Of a stretch of DNA of 64,000 nucleotides, positions 11,785 through 25,232 are shown one piece after another. Source of the stretch: Bursaphelenchus xylophilus (lineage: Eukaryota; Nematoda; Chromadorea; Rhabditida; Aphelenchoididae); the NCBI GenBank assembly GCA_904066235.2, contig CAJFCV020000006.1:7936001-8000000 (forward strand), written 5' to 3'. Positions within the stretch are counted from its first letter, which is position 1. Every line of letters starts with the position of its first letter. Both the position numbers and the translations under genes were made by a program. The notes under the pieces were generated by a model. The model had not been told where the DNA came from, did no database searches, and was given only the letters and a program-made list of their open reading frames with translations.

Positions 11785-13216
11785 TCAGCCGAAACGAAAC
11801 ATGGGGAGATCTCCCACATTCTGAATCTGATACATCTGCTCTTGCTCGGGCAGATTCCTCGAGAATCTGGCCAAATGATCGACGGCTCGTTTCCTGATGA
11901 TCGTATCTTCCGAAGGGAGGAAGAGATCTCTTCGATTCCTCGACGGGATCACAACAATGGGCAGTTCTTCGTCATCCTGTGATGCCAAAAGAGAATTGGC
12001 TTCCGCTGTTCCAATTTGGGGACCCAGATAATCTGTCGGCGCTGGAAATAGTCATCATTACAATTGGCATTCGATAAAACTTTTTTTATAATTCAGAGAG
12101 ACAACGGCTGGAAACAAAACAATCAAGAATTCCTTACATTTTAATTAAAAATTCAAATCCGCTAATGTCAACAAAAACATAAACCCTTGTCGCGTACCCT
12201 GATCCCCCTATATCCACGAGATTCTGGAGGTGGAAACGCGACAATTGTCTTGTTTTTTTCGACTTTAATCATCATTATTTTTTCTCTCTACCCTCCTCAA
12301 TTGTATGATCTTTTTTTGCCACCCCCAAAGTCATAAAATTAAAACAAAAAAAGAATTTTTTCGAGAGCCGAGCATTTATCAGACTCTAATTTTAGAGTCG
12401 AATTAAGATGATTTTGAGTAATTTCTGCAGAGATTAATGGAACAAATTCCTGTGACCTGATGTCATAGGGCATTTGCAAAGGAAATGTTCAATAAAAATA
12501 GATGAGTCTGCTGTAAAAAATGGCCGGAATTTATTTGTAATCACTCTAATTCTGGATGTATCTTTTGGAAAGTGACAGGGATACATGTCCGCCATCCTTT
12601 AGACTTCCTTATTTAGCCGCTCTTTAGTCATCTCGGAGTAATACAGGCCATTCATCATAAAGCATCATGTTTTATCTGCATTTTAAAGCAAGAAAAGCCA
12701 CAAAAAGTCGACGATCTTGTCGTACCAGCCGCCTACTCATGTGATTACTGCACAATAAATTATGGATTCATATCCATTCTTTAAAATTACGTTCGCCTGA
12801 TTGCCGAAAACTTATTAAAAATAGGAATAACTTGAAACTTCACATATTTAGCGATTAAATAAGATAAAGTAGCAACAAAAAAGTTAAATTTGTATGAAAT
12901 ATGGCCGTGATTTACACCGAATACAGAAGTAATTCAATAGTAATGAGATTTACAAGTCGTTTTCTTAATCAGATAAATATTTCATCGGTTATACGAAGGG
13001 CACGTTGTCTTTTAGAATGTGAAGAAATAATGGCAAGAGAAGAAAAGGATAAGTAACAAAAATATAAAAGATAAGTACAAAACATAACTCACCTCCATTC
13101 ACATACAATCTCATATAATTCTTGGCCGGCTGGGCCATTGAAAATTGCGAGAAAAGGCCGAAGAAATGTAACAAACTGAGCAGAAACTGTAGATCTCGAC
13201 TTCTGATGGGCATCAT
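11785..13216 (-). CDS. Candidate RFamide (FMRFamide-like) neuropeptide precursor
   Basis: Exon 1 (13216-13093) and exon 2 (12041-11785) join in frame across a 1,051-nt intron to give 126 residues. The start MMPIRSRD opens a hydrophobic signal-like stretch (FLLSLLHFFGLFSQF, about residues 11-25). The precursor ends DLPMFRFG followed directly by stop; a C-terminal Arg-Phe-Gly is the hallmark of an alpha-amidated RFamide. An upstream IIRKR offers a dibasic cleavage site, which would release a 32-residue peptide beginning AVDHLARF plus the Gly amide donor. A second basic site is RNRR. Only one amidated peptide is visible, whereas many flp genes carry several. I cannot match it to a numbered flp gene. 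The long intron and the exon 1 link are the weak points; exon 2 alone is convincing. Confidence 0.6.
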
Positions 13217-16200
13217 CCCCCTTCCTTTGGTGTGTTTACCCTTAAACAGCAAACTTAAAATGCAAAAAGTTGGATTGACAGGTGGATTCCACCAAATTCG
13301 CGGCATTAATCGCAAGCGCAAAAACAATTACAAACCAAAGTTTATGATTACGACGTTGCCAGTACTTTTAAAGGCTTAAACCCGGCTGTAAATAGAAATA
13401 CAGTAATTATATTCGGTTGCGAATAGCAGCTCAAGATCCGGAGAAAAACAACATAACAATTATGATGTTAGCAAGTCATTGGAAAGTGAGAAAATAAAAA
13501 TTACTTTGTAAAATTTGTAGGCATCGGGTCAAGATAATGAAGGAACAGCCAACAAAAAATTTAAGGATAATAATAAAAAATGTAAAAATATTCATTGTAG
13601 ATAGCAAGACGATGATTTGAACTCTTGGAAAAGATTGTATGAGAATTGAAAGGTTAAGAAAAGGATATCAGTAGAGAATTGTAAGCGTGCACTTACAATA
13701 AAAATAATAGGACTGATTATAAATGAACTCATTAGCACCGCTATACTTCTGATTCGCGCTTTTTACGGATTGGGAATGGAATGTCCAGAAAAAAAACTTT
13801 GCCTATTGTACCAATAACAACATAAAAAATTTGGTGACGTTTTACATGTTCACAATAATAATAATTATTGTGATATTTTCAACTTGCCGGCTTTATGATA
13901 GAAAACAAAAAAAAGTTTTCTGACATTTCGTTTTTTAAAGAGCACAGTTCGAAGTACTGACGCTTTGAAAAAGCAAAACAAAATAATTTAAAGTCATCAC
14001 TGTAAATAAGGTGCCATACGTCAAATATAATCAAATACATCTCCAAATGTGCCCAAATGTCTCCCCATTTGCAACCCGAATTCCCGTCACAACAATGAGA
14101 GGGTGGGCCCCTCAAAAATTGTCAAAAAATAAATAAATTAAACTCCGCCCCTTTTCTTCACTGCCCTCAGGGCTTGACCACGAATTAGCGACCCAATTGG
14201 CCACCTTTTGCGTGTGAGAAATTGGAATCGGAAAAATGCGTTTAGGCCTCAGAATCCACGATGAATTCGGCGGCGCGCGGTGAAAGGCGAACGGAGAACA
14301 GAGAAACCGTCGCCAAGGCTATTTATAGAGGCAACGACATCTGTTTTGGGACCGGAAATAAAACAAAAAAGTGACAAATTATGCGAATATAAATAATCGA
14401 CGAGTCGGAGTCTATGGGTCATGCGGAGTGTAAACAAAATATAAAAAAGGGATTTTGAAGTTCGAAATGAGAATTTTTTACATAATCGAGATGGAGATAA
14501 GAGAAAATAAAAAAGTGGATTGTAAAAATGGCTAAGATGTCAGTTGCTAGTTATTACAGTGATAAGTTTGGAAAGGCAGTTGGTCGACAATCTCATATTT
14601 TTTTGGAAAGTCATAACTAATTTTTCCCAAAGCCACGCAGAGTAGGGTAAATTTTTCTTGGGACATAACCAATCAAAATTTATAAAAATTGTATTTACTT
14701 CTTTTAAACATATTTTGGATTCTCTGAGGTGTTCATTTTTCGAAGAATTAGAGCCCAATGACATAATCTTCTTAAAATCTGGTTCATTTCTCAAGTTATC
14801 ACGTATAACCTTTCAGCTGAAGCTAGCCAACTATACTTCCTATGCTAAAGATTTCGACACAAAATGACTCTGATCTCTGTTCTTTTCCAGTACGAATGCC
14901 CAAAGTCTTAAAACCCAGGACCCTTTCTCCAGCATCACCCACCCTCACCGTTCCCAAAGACATTCATATTGAATTACTGGAGGATAAAAGCAACGGTCAT
15001 AAAGTGACGCAATCAGGAAAAGCTTATGGACATTTTATGTGATACAATAAACACTCCCATGACAACTTGGAGTAGTAACCCAGTACTCCAAACAGCCATC
15101 TACAAATTTGCGAACACTTATTCAAATACGAGCGGAGAGACACGTCGAGGGGAATAAACCTTGATGTTTCCCCTTTTTCAGACATTCCATCATATAATAT
15201 ATCCCCGGAAAACTGGCACTTTCGAAGGCAGTAAGTGTAATTCTATGGCTCTCCATAGTCATCATGGCCATGACATTTTGGATACGAGACTTGTGAAGAC
15301 TGCAAGTAACCAGCAATCAAGCGAAAAGAAACCTAAAACAATGTGAAAATGATGACAGAAAGCTGTAAAAGAAAGGACCGTAACAATATTTGGGTTGCTG
15401 AAGTAATGTAATTCCACGCCCTCGACCAGAATGCATTGCAAAAATAAGATTATTGTAATCCAACTGATCAAAACGAATGTACTTTAGACATCAAAAGAGA
15501 CGGCAGGAATTGTTGTTGAGTCCAGGTTGAAATAATCGAATTGGAAAAAAAAACTAGGTTAACAAGTGTGAAATGGGATTAAAAAGAGTGAAACGTACCC
15601 TTCTTTTTTTGTTGCATTAAAATAATTAAAAAACAGCTGCCATCAAAAGATGACATTTGTCGAACTTGACCATTACCAAGCGGTTCTTGATACCTCCCAA
15701 AAACTCTAGATTTCCAGACAGGTCGGTTCTTTTATATGCCTCAGGCATTTCCTGTTGTTGCCACTATTAAATAAAAAAAAATTTTTTTTGAAATTTTTCG
15801 CATTTTTCGAATTTTTTCGTTTCCTCTTTTTCCCGAAACTCAGGGCCAAGAAATAATCACCGGAAAAGAATTTGGACGAAAAATTATCCATCACACGTGG
15901 GTGAATGCACTAATTAATAGGGGGGAAGACGGTATGTTTGGAATTTAAAAACAAATAAAAACATAACTTTGAAGTGAAAAATTGGTTCAAATTGCAAAAA
16001 TGGTTTACGAATGAGTCAGATGGAATGTATCAAGGCGATGGAATATAAAATATGGATACTGTAATGACCTCTGGTTCTGAAAATTTTAAAAAAACTTTTT
16101 GGAAGAAGGGCATTTGACCTTAATAATACTTTTGGCGGTCGCACTTTCAATTTCCAGTAAAATTTCTTCAATTCTCGTCACCCGTTAAAGGAAAAACACT

Positions 16201-19200
16201 ATTTGTAAGAGTAATTCGACTTCTTAAAAGGCCAGTACGGCTACTTTTGAATCGCTTTGACAGATTGGGAAACAAAGCATCCAAAAAATTTTCTTCATCA
16301 ACTAATGACGACGGGAAAAATTATGACGACACTTTACATGGCTACGAATAATTATTTCGCTGTTAACGACTTTGCCGGCCCTGTTTTCGCGGCAGGACAT
16401 CGCAAACTTTTTTTCTGGAGATTTTGTTTATCGCGCCGCAAAAGCGCGATTCAAATAAAGCTGTACTGGCCTTTACCTCTGCATTCCTAATCTAGATTTC
16501 GACCCAAATGTGTTTAAAAAAGTTTAAGTCACCGTTTTCTCCATTTTCACGGCTCAATTGACAATGAAAGCCCTGAGGCAACCCAACCCGAATAACCGAT
16601 TTCCCTGCAAATAAAGAATGTAAAATTGTGATGATTAGATTTGTCCAATTCGGCCAATTCTATTATCTCGAGGCGTAGTTTCAATTTCAAAAAATATCAA
16701 AAGCGGCCAAAGTACCGCCTTTAATTGAATTCAAAGCAAAAGTGCAAAAATTGTCGAGTTAATTTGCTAATTTATTGGAATATTTGTTTTTAAAAACGGT
16801 TATTTTTGAAAGCCCAAAAGAAATGTCAAAAAAATTGGAATGGCGACAAATTGGGATCTATGAACCGAAAAAAATTGCAAAACAATATTCGAAACAAACG
16901 GTGGCAAAATTTTTAATTCTGAGGCAAAACACTACTTCCCTACGCTTTCTGATATCTGAATTTCTGATTTTCAACTGCGTGAAAAATAATTTTTTTTATA
17001 TTTGACAGGAAGGGCAAATTTAAAAAGGCTGATAATTTGACCTTCTTGCGCCCTAATATTAACAAAAATAAATAATTTTATAAAAAATCTCGATTTTTCT
17101 CAATTTTCAGACAAGAAATTGGTTCGATGTTGCTGCAGTCAACCTCCCTCTCACAGCGTCCAAGTGCTTCGCCAGTATTTTTTTATTTTTTCTGCATGCC
17201 CTCCGGGTTTATTTTCTGGCTAAACTTTACTTTTTACATTTTTTATTTATCCCCAAGATGGTCATTTAAAAGAGGAATAAAAAGTTTAACGCCGCAATAC
17301 ATAAAGATATAGCGGGGACGAGATGACCGCTTCCCGGAAAAACTCAGCGTTAATTACAATTTAACCATTCAAGGAAGCCGATTTTTAAGGGAAATGCTTT
17401 AATAGGGAGATCTAAATTTTAATTTAGACCCTTGGGTACCCTGACCTCGAACCATTTTTATTTTTGTGAAATTTCCCCAAATTTGAATAAAAAATATCAA
17501 AATTTGTGAAAATCACCTGTTTTATACAAAGTTTACAGCTTTTAAGAGCTGTTGAGCAAAAACAGGCTGTTTTCAATAACTCCTGCGTACTTCGTCACCT
17601 CACAAAATTATTATTCTTCGATTATTGTGGTATCTAAAACCATAAATTTGCTCTGCAGAACCGAAATCATAGCCTAACCGCGAACAAAGGTTCAGAAATC
17701 ATGCAAAACGGCCTTATGACATCATAAAACGTAACCCTATTCGCATTTTGGACCTTTAATGCCTCAGGGTTTGGCCCTTTTTAAGCCGATCCAAACTTAA
17801 TTAGCGCGGCCGAAGGTGGAGAATTGCTAAATGACGACCAAAAACAAGTAATTTGGCCAAAGTCAGGTATCCCCGTGAAGAAATTTTAGTAAAAAAGCGG
17901 TAAAAATAGTAAGTCGGGCTAAGTTTGGTGAAAATAAGGTAAAATTAGAATATGTTTGGAAGAGCAGGCCAGACCGCAGGTGTATTCTAACTCAATTTCC
18001 TATTTACGCACATTCTACGCACGTTTCCCAACACCAAATTGTCGCTATTTCCCCAACTTTTAACTCCAATCTCTTCGATTCCCTTACGCTTTCCGCTGCT
18101 GCAAAATTGGTTGACTATCAGTCTGTCGGGAAAATATTGGGGATTTGGAGCGCGACTGCCTCCGTTTTTCGGAAGAATGACCACAGAAACGTGTTGGTGT
18201 CTGCACCAACACATTTCTGTGTTCATTGCACTGTGCACAAAACTCACGGGAGAAAAGACCGCACCGTGCGGAGAAACGGAGAAGAAGAACCCTTTTTTGC
18301 ACAGTGCACAGAGAATTTTCTTATCTGATGAATGTAAAAAAGTAATTGTTGCCAGTAAATGCGTCATTTCAAAGTAAAAATGAGGAAATAGGGCCAGGAA
18401 AGAAGCAGATCATCATTGAGTAAAAATAATTCTTTTAAAGTAACCAAACTGATAAAAATGGAGATATTCTGCTTTTAAATGGCCACAAATAAAGTTTCAA
18501 GTGCCTATTTTAGACTTTAAAGTCATTATTCTGAGGACGTCAGAGGAAAAAGTTTGGGATTCAGCGTGGATTCGGACGGATTCTGACGACGAATTTCGAT
18601 AGTCTTTGTGCTTTTTTGCGACTTTTTGTCTATTTTAGAGTAATCAATGGGTAATTACTGTCAGTGTAGGATTTTAGGAAACTTATAATCTAATCTTAGA
18701 CCACTTGGAAAACCTATTTTTGAATTTTGCTCAACACAAAAATTAAAATTTTTTTAATTATTATATTTATTTTTACCAATCGTTTTTCATTTTCAATTTG
18801 CTTTTCATCCTTTAGAAAACTGTTTGAAAATAGTAGAAAAACTCCCGTCTTTTTAAAAACTGCAACACTTATTTAAAGAAAACTTTTTAATATCTAAAGT
18901 AAGATTAAAATGTTGTTCAAAACAAATAAATATCAAAAAATAGTACTCTTCGTCGCGATGATAATTTAATAAATCCCGAAATAAAAATCCCCGGCTCAAA
19001 AAAGCGCCGCCTCCGTTCGCATATCCGACATAAGTGGAAAAAACGTCACAACATACAGTAAAAAGCGAGGAAAGGAAGGAAAACAAGCAAGATGACCACT
19101 CTCAATTGGATTACGAATACGGAAGGGACATTTCGAGGACGAAATCTAATGCTATCCGTGAGATTCGGGATGTATGAAGGAAAAATTGGAAGAAACATCG

Positions 19201-19973
19201 AGGAAGTTAAAATAAATTTGGAAAAAGTAAAATCGAACACATCCAAGTTCACAATTCTGAGCATATTTCGAGTAAGATTACCCTTTAAGTTATCCTTTTT
19301 TATACGCATATAACTTCCAGAAGTTACTTCCGGGATTTGATGACTTTAACCCGAATTTTACACAATTTTGCAGCCCTAACCCAATTGGAAACCTCCAATC
19401 ACCCTAAATAAGTTATCCACCACCCAACTGTTTCCAGTTATCTTTTTTTCAATACTCGTTAGAATTCTTTTTACCCGGAATTTTTGAGAAAACTGGAGTT
19501 GTAGACTTTCTGAGATCCAAAAGTACATATGATACTTGGAAATCCACATACGAAAGTTGTTAATACTCTTCAAACCTACTGTAAGTGGATTGATAGAAAG
19601 TATAATAACGAAGCAATATAAACAATTGTATAAAGGGTTGTAGAATTTGAAAGCATTTTTTGAAGATGAATTTCCTCCAGAAAATGGCTAAAACTGAGAA
19701 TATTTAGGTTACCTATCCTTCTGACTCCAACAAAGTACTTTTTTGGAACTAATATTACTGTACCATGGATGAAACGGATTTCAGCCGCTAAAATCGGCCG
19801 TAAAACAGTCTAAAAACACGCAGCTAATTTTTCGGTTTTTGCCAACACCGTAAAATTCTTCGTCAGAAATCACGTTTTAAAAGAATCACCTTTATAAAAC
19901 CTACAAAAATCCGTAATAGAAACCGAATAACTTCCCACCGGAGGGTCTCAAAAAAGAAAAAGCCGAACTCCCG
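13217..19973. other. Gene-poor region
   Basis: Nearly 6.8 kb with no gene I can support. Open frames are short, overlap on opposite strands and lack conserved features. A hairpin lies at 18176-18227, with two GCACTGTGCA-type motifs just after it. The DNA is AT-rich with many A and T runs. Confidence 0.5.
18176..18227. repeat. 52-nt imperfect hairpin
   Basis: Arms of 24 nt (AATGACCACAGAAACGTGTT... and its near inverse) with two mismatches flank a TCTG loop at 18200-18203. It is shorter than a usual pre-miRNA. Inverted GCACTGTGCA and TGCACAGTGC motifs lie at about 18227 and 18299. Confidence 0.6.
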
Positions 19974-20045
19974 GCCCAAGTAGTATAGTGGTTAGTACTC
20001 CACGTTGTGGCCGTGGCGACACAGGTTCGATTCCTGTCTTGGGCA
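19974..20045 (+). tRNA. tRNA-His (anticodon GTG)
   Basis: The acceptor arm GCCCAAG pairs perfectly with CTTGGGC, and the discriminator is A. The anticodon stem CCACG/CGTGG encloses TTGTGGC, giving anticodon GTG. The D arm contains AGTGGTTAGTA (A box) and the T arm GGTTCGATTCC (B box). There is no intron. It looks like an intact, functional nuclear tRNA; as is usual for tRNA-His, the extra 5' G would be added after transcription. Confidence 0.96.
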
Positions 20046-22107
20046 AGCCCTCACTTTTCGTTTGTTTTTCAAAAGCTGAAATGGTAAAGTAACTTCTTTT
20101 ACAATTTAAACGAGTCTTGATTACATTTTTATGAAAAAAACCCTCGAAAATCTCTCAAAATGGTGTTTAGAATAAGTTTTGTCGAAATTCAGCGCTGTTG
20201 CCAATGGAGGAATGCAAATCAAGCAGAGATTCGCTCTTCACTATGGATTTTAAGGATTTTGGATGCGTCTGGAGCACTTGTTTTTCCCACGAAAAATTTT
20301 ATTTATTACACGCATAAAAATATTCATAACTGAACCCAAATTCTTTGTAATCAAAATGGTTTAAATTACTACTAATAAAGCGGTATAATTAGACCTCTAA
20401 ACAGTTGAATTAATTAAGTTAAACCTTTTTCTCGTCAGCAATTACTTTTTTCGTATAATTCGACACGCCAAAACACCGGATTTGCTCTTATTTACCATTT
20501 TTCACGGTAATTGTCAGCAAAAAAGTAATGAATTCCGGTTTCACACATCAAAACGCTTGCTCAGGGACCTAGTGACTCGAATTCATCATCTATACGAACA
20601 TATCCAATGTTGGGGGATCAAGTTGCGTGCCTTTACAAACATTTCCTTATAAAAAATAAGAATTAATGTAAATTAATCTCAAAAAAAGGTCATTCGTAGT
20701 AGAAAACTTCGTTATTCTTGATCATTACATCTGAAAATATTAAATCAATTACTTGCGACTCTAACTACGCTTAAACCTACAGTTTCGGGAAGTTGGGTTT
20801 TTGCAAAAATCATCCTAAAATAACACAAAATTGTTTAAAAAATAGCTAAAAAATTAGATTTCTGCGGATGTCATAAACATGCACATTTTTCGAGAGGTAA
20901 AATCCAAAATTTAAAGGTTAAATTGCGAGGAAAATGAATCCAGAAACCTTAAATAGAAGATCTGACCCCAAGGTCCATAGTTTATAAAAGAGTACAGAAA
21001 AGTAAACAAGGCTAGTCAAAGGAGAAGTGTAAACACGTTTAATTAAATCTCCTCGATACTGTCGATAGGTGGTTTGTGATGTGTTGCGGGTCAAGAACAA
21101 TAAAACCGGCAAAAACATTTTGGTTTCAGGATCCTTTCAAAACTATTTTGACTTCCAAAACTTTCAAAATTACGGTAAGTATGACAAAAGAAATAAAAAT
21201 ACTAATATTCAATTACTTTGGCTGCAATTTCAATATGTTTCAAAATCGTCCTCTAAGCATCGTAGACCCCATGTGAATGGACAAAGTTTAGATTTGAGTA
21301 TCTTCGTGCCATCAAACCTCGGTCATTCCCCTGTTCGGACTTTAGAAATATCGCGGAACGAAACAAGATTTAAAATTACATCCCTTTACTAATCAGTTTA
21401 TGATCGGACTGCCCATCTGAAACTATCTTAAACGCTCTCTTCCTCTTTTGTGTCCTGCACTCTTGATACTGTAATTTTAAAATCGCCTAACGTAAAGGCT
21501 GCTTTTGTCATAGTTATGTTTATAACATGGCGAAAACATCAATAAAGGTGCTATTTTTTCTGTCAACAGACGATGATCGTATAACCTTTGTTACATCATA
21601 AACCGCCGAGTTTTAACGCTTTGAAACGTCGTCATCTGGACCGTCATTTTGACGCATTTTCTAGAAAGGGAATTTCTGTGAAGCTTTTTTTCCGATGCGA
21701 AGGTTTCGTTTGCCTAATCAGATGGAGAATTAATTCTCACAGATGGTGCATTGTCCTGTGCTTCCGATCGTCGCAGATCAATCGGACACTACCTAAACCC
21801 CGCCAAAAAATGTTTTTCGCCCCTAAATTCCGGCCTTTGCATCTTTTTTCTCGTTGTTCTGGCGATAAATAAATCCCTCGGCAGATTATCGTCGAATATA
21901 TCAGCGGGATGTTTATCCAATTTTATTAATGACAGGGTTTGCACGGGTTTATATTACCCTACCCATCCCACTGTTAGTGCAAGGTTGAGGATCCCGTTGT
22001 TTTCATGCGAATTTTTTGAGGGGTAGCGATGCTTAAAAATTTATTTTCCAGTTCCTGTGTACTACGGTTATCATAATCATTGCTATTTTTTTCTTTTCAG
22101 TGCCACG
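20046..22107. other. Region between tRNA-His and the helicase gene
   Basis: About 2 kb with no recognised gene. It ends with TTTCTTTTCAG at 22090-22100, eight bases before the helicase ATG, which is well placed for either an upstream intron end or a spliced-leader trans-splice acceptor. Confidence 0.45.
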
Positions 22108-24934
22108 ATGAGAGGACGTGGTGGAGTAAGAGGACCACGGTACGGCTCCGGCGTGGACAGTGAGTTGATCTTTTCCTTCCTTTATTTTTCCTGGTTTAGA
22201 TGAGGAAGATACTAGAGGAGGCTCATTCCCTTCGCGATCTCAGTTTGACGAAGCCCCCCGAAACGACCAACAGCGAGACAACAATTTCGACACACGTGGT
22301 GGAAGAGGATTTCCACAGAACGAGAATTCCTTCGGTCGAAACGGTTTCTCCGGCGGCCGAGGTGGAGGAAGTTCAGGCGAAGGCGGCTTCGGTAAAGTTA
22401 CCGGCACATTTTCCAATCCTTCTGCTTCTACAGGGAATAAGAACTCCGAACGAGACACACGTGGTGGCAACGACACTCGAGGCTTTGCCAACGAAGACAC
22501 CCGGGGGTTCTCCAACGACAGAGATTCTCGGGGATTTGGAGACGACTCCAGAGGTCAAGCAAAGACCTTTGGCGATAATGCTCCTTCCGGCTTCGACGCG
22601 AATCTAGGCAGAGGTTTTGGATCGGTGAACCAATTTGGCAGTAATGATCAAGGAAATGACTTCGGACCTCCATCAAACCGAGGAGGCGGTGGATTTGCAG
22701 GCCGTGGAGGTCGAGATGGCGGAAGCTTTGGCAATGATAACGGCTTCGCGCCACGAAATGAAGGTTTTGGCGGAGGTCGAGGAGGCGGCGGAGGATTCCG
22801 AGGTGGTCGAAGTGGCGGAGACGGTGAAGAAACTAGAGGATTTGGGGGCTTCGGTGGCCGAGGAGGAGGTCGCGGAGGCGGTGGAGGATTCAACAGTGGA
22901 GGATTTGGAGGAAACAGAGGATTCGAGGATGGTGGCGGAAGTGGAGGCCGTGGCGGCGGAGGTTTTGGCCGAGGTGGAGGCCGCGGAGGCGGCTTCGGAA
23001 ACCGGGATGGAGACTCTGGAGGATTCGGCGGAAGAGGTGGTGGCCGTTCCTTCGGTGATTTTGGAGGTGGCCGGTCTTCCGGTGACGGTGGGTTCCGACG
23101 AGGTCGTGGCGGGGGATCGTTTGGCCCTCCTGGAGGATCTTTTGGATCTGGAGCTAACGGCACTCCTTTTGGCGATGAAAGTTCTTCATTTGGAAGAAGA
23201 CGGTTTGGTGGAGATTATGGTAAGTTCCATTCAACGTATTTATTGTTTCCAGACAACAGAGAACACCATCCCAGTTTCGTCCCCGAAGAGCAAACGGATG
23301 AGCAGATTATTGAAGCCCGTATCAAATTAGACGACATTCATCTGGAAGAGGATGGTGTGGTCACTCGAAAAGGGGGTCCAGAAGTCGACACCATCATTGA
23401 GTAAGTAACTTCAATGTTGTTATTTGATTGTTTAGGAATTGGACCGATGCCGGATTTGACAATCAATTGGTCCGGAACATTGAAAGGGCTCGCTATGCCA
23501 AACCGAGAAACTTCCAGAAGCATGCTATTCCTATCATTATGCAGGGATATGATCTTAAGGGCAAATCTGAGACTGGTTCCGGAAAGACTGCCGCTTTTTT
23601 GTTACCTATCATCCAGAAGTTGATCGATCAATTCAAGGCTGAAGCTGAAGACGAGAACAGAGCATCAAGAGCACAAAGGGTTTCTTGTCTCGTCCTTGTC
23701 CCCACTAGAGAATTGGCACATCAGATCTACAATGAAGCCAGAGCTTTTACCGCTGGCACTTCAGTCAAAGTCGCACCAGCTTATGGAGAATACCAGATAA
23801 GGTTGAATGCCGAAGCCATCTTACGTGGATGTGACATTCTTGTCGCATGTCTGGGCAGATTAAGGCACTTTGTCGAGGAGAAAAAAGTGTTGCTGGATTC
23901 GTTGAAGTTTTTTGTTATCGATGAAGCCGATCGCATGGTCTCTGCGGACAGTCTCGGTGAAATCAGGGAGCTTTTGGATCCTTCCATTACAAAATTCCCG
24001 AAGCCACAGGATCGACAATCTCTCTTCTTTTCAGCAACTTTTGAAAGCATGCACATGGAATTCTTGGATTCGATTTCTCGGAGAAAAGACACTGTTTATT
24101 TGGAGAGTGCTATGCCAATCAACAAAAGGATCCATCAAGAAGTTGTGTGTGTCAGGGAATCAGACAAGGATCAGTATGTTCAGGACCTTCTTACGAAAGG
24201 TATGCTTATACATATTACAGAAAATTTTGGATTCCATTTTCAGAACGCGAAGAAACCGGCACTGTCGCTAAGACATTGATTTTCGTTGCAACCAAAAAGG
24301 AAGCCGATTTGTACGCCATGCAATTGACATTAGAAGATGTGAAGTCACAAACTATCAGTTCGGACAGAACCCAACAGCAGCGACTTCAATGTTATAATGA
24401 ATTCAAGAATGGAGATATTCATATCCTCGTGGCCACCAATGTCCTTTCTCGTGGTGCCGACTTCCCTCATCTTGATCGGGTAAGAATTTGTTATCTCACA
24501 ACTTTTACATTCATCTGTCTGTAGTTAATGTTGATGTTGTTTTAGGTAATTGTGAAGAACAGCTCCGAACAATCGGATAACGATTATGTCCATCGAATTG
24601 GTCGTACTGGTCGTCTCCGTGCTGGTACTGCCATTGTTTGTCTCGACCCATCCCTTCCCGTTGATCGCAATATTGTTCCTCAAGTTGTTGAAGTAAGTTT
24701 TCAAAAAACTTCTTACTTACCATACTTTATGATGTGTTTACCTTCTCATTTTAGTACATGAAATTGTGTGGCCAAGAGCCCCCGGAATGGTTGAGTCACG
24801 TCGAAGAGCCTGGCTATGAGTTCCCTTATGTGGAAGTCAGCAGTCCCGGCCTTGCCTCATTTGGTGCCCCAGCTGGAACAACCTCCGATGGTGCAGCTCC
24901 AGGAAATCTCGATCACACTGAACCGGAGTTTTAA
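22108..24934 (+). CDS. DEAD-box RNA helicase with Gly/Arg-rich N-terminus, Vasa/DDX3 class
   Basis: An ATP-dependent RNA helicase of 834 residues from eight exons: 22108-22159, 22200-22391, 22434-23219, 23253-23400, 23436-24199, 24244-24479, 24546-24692 and 24755-24934. Residues 1 to about 345 are Gly/Arg/Phe-rich with many RGG and FGG words, a low-complexity tail typical of germ-granule helicases. The core begins near 393 and holds the Q motif (NFQKHAIPI), motif I SETGSGKT, Ia PTRELA, II VIDEAD, III SAT, IV TLIFVA, V ATNVLSRG and VI HRIGRTGR. Departures from consensus are CLGRL for TPGRL, AYGE for the GG motif and SETGSGKT for AQTGSGKT. There are no CCHC knuckles as in C. elegans GLH-1, and the C-terminus lacks Vasa's acidic Trp tail. 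The ATPase residues are kept, so it is probably active; germline role is inferred. Confidence 0.92.
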
Positions 24935-25232
24935 GCTTATTTAATAGTATTTTATGCCTTTACGAATTCTAAATTCACTTTATTACGATTTTTTCCTCAT
25001 CTCTATCCGTTGTTATCAGCATGAACTCATTTTCCGAATGGTCTGTTTGTTTTTTTTCAACAACCGTGACTTAACTTTGTTTATTTGTTACATGACCTTG
25101 TTTTTATTCCACTCATTAGTTATCAATTTTACTGTAAAATAAATTACCGCGCTGAAAGTTTTTTCTATAGATAATGGCTACCTGTCAAAGACCGAGAAGT
25201 TTATTGTACTCGATAAGGATGGGTGAAATGAT

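Noticed and set aside
22200..23330. Long frames overlapping the helicase N-terminus in other frames and on the other strand
   Set aside because: Shadows of the Gly/Arg-rich repeats: poly-Pro, poly-Ala/Glu/Val readings of GGN repeats.
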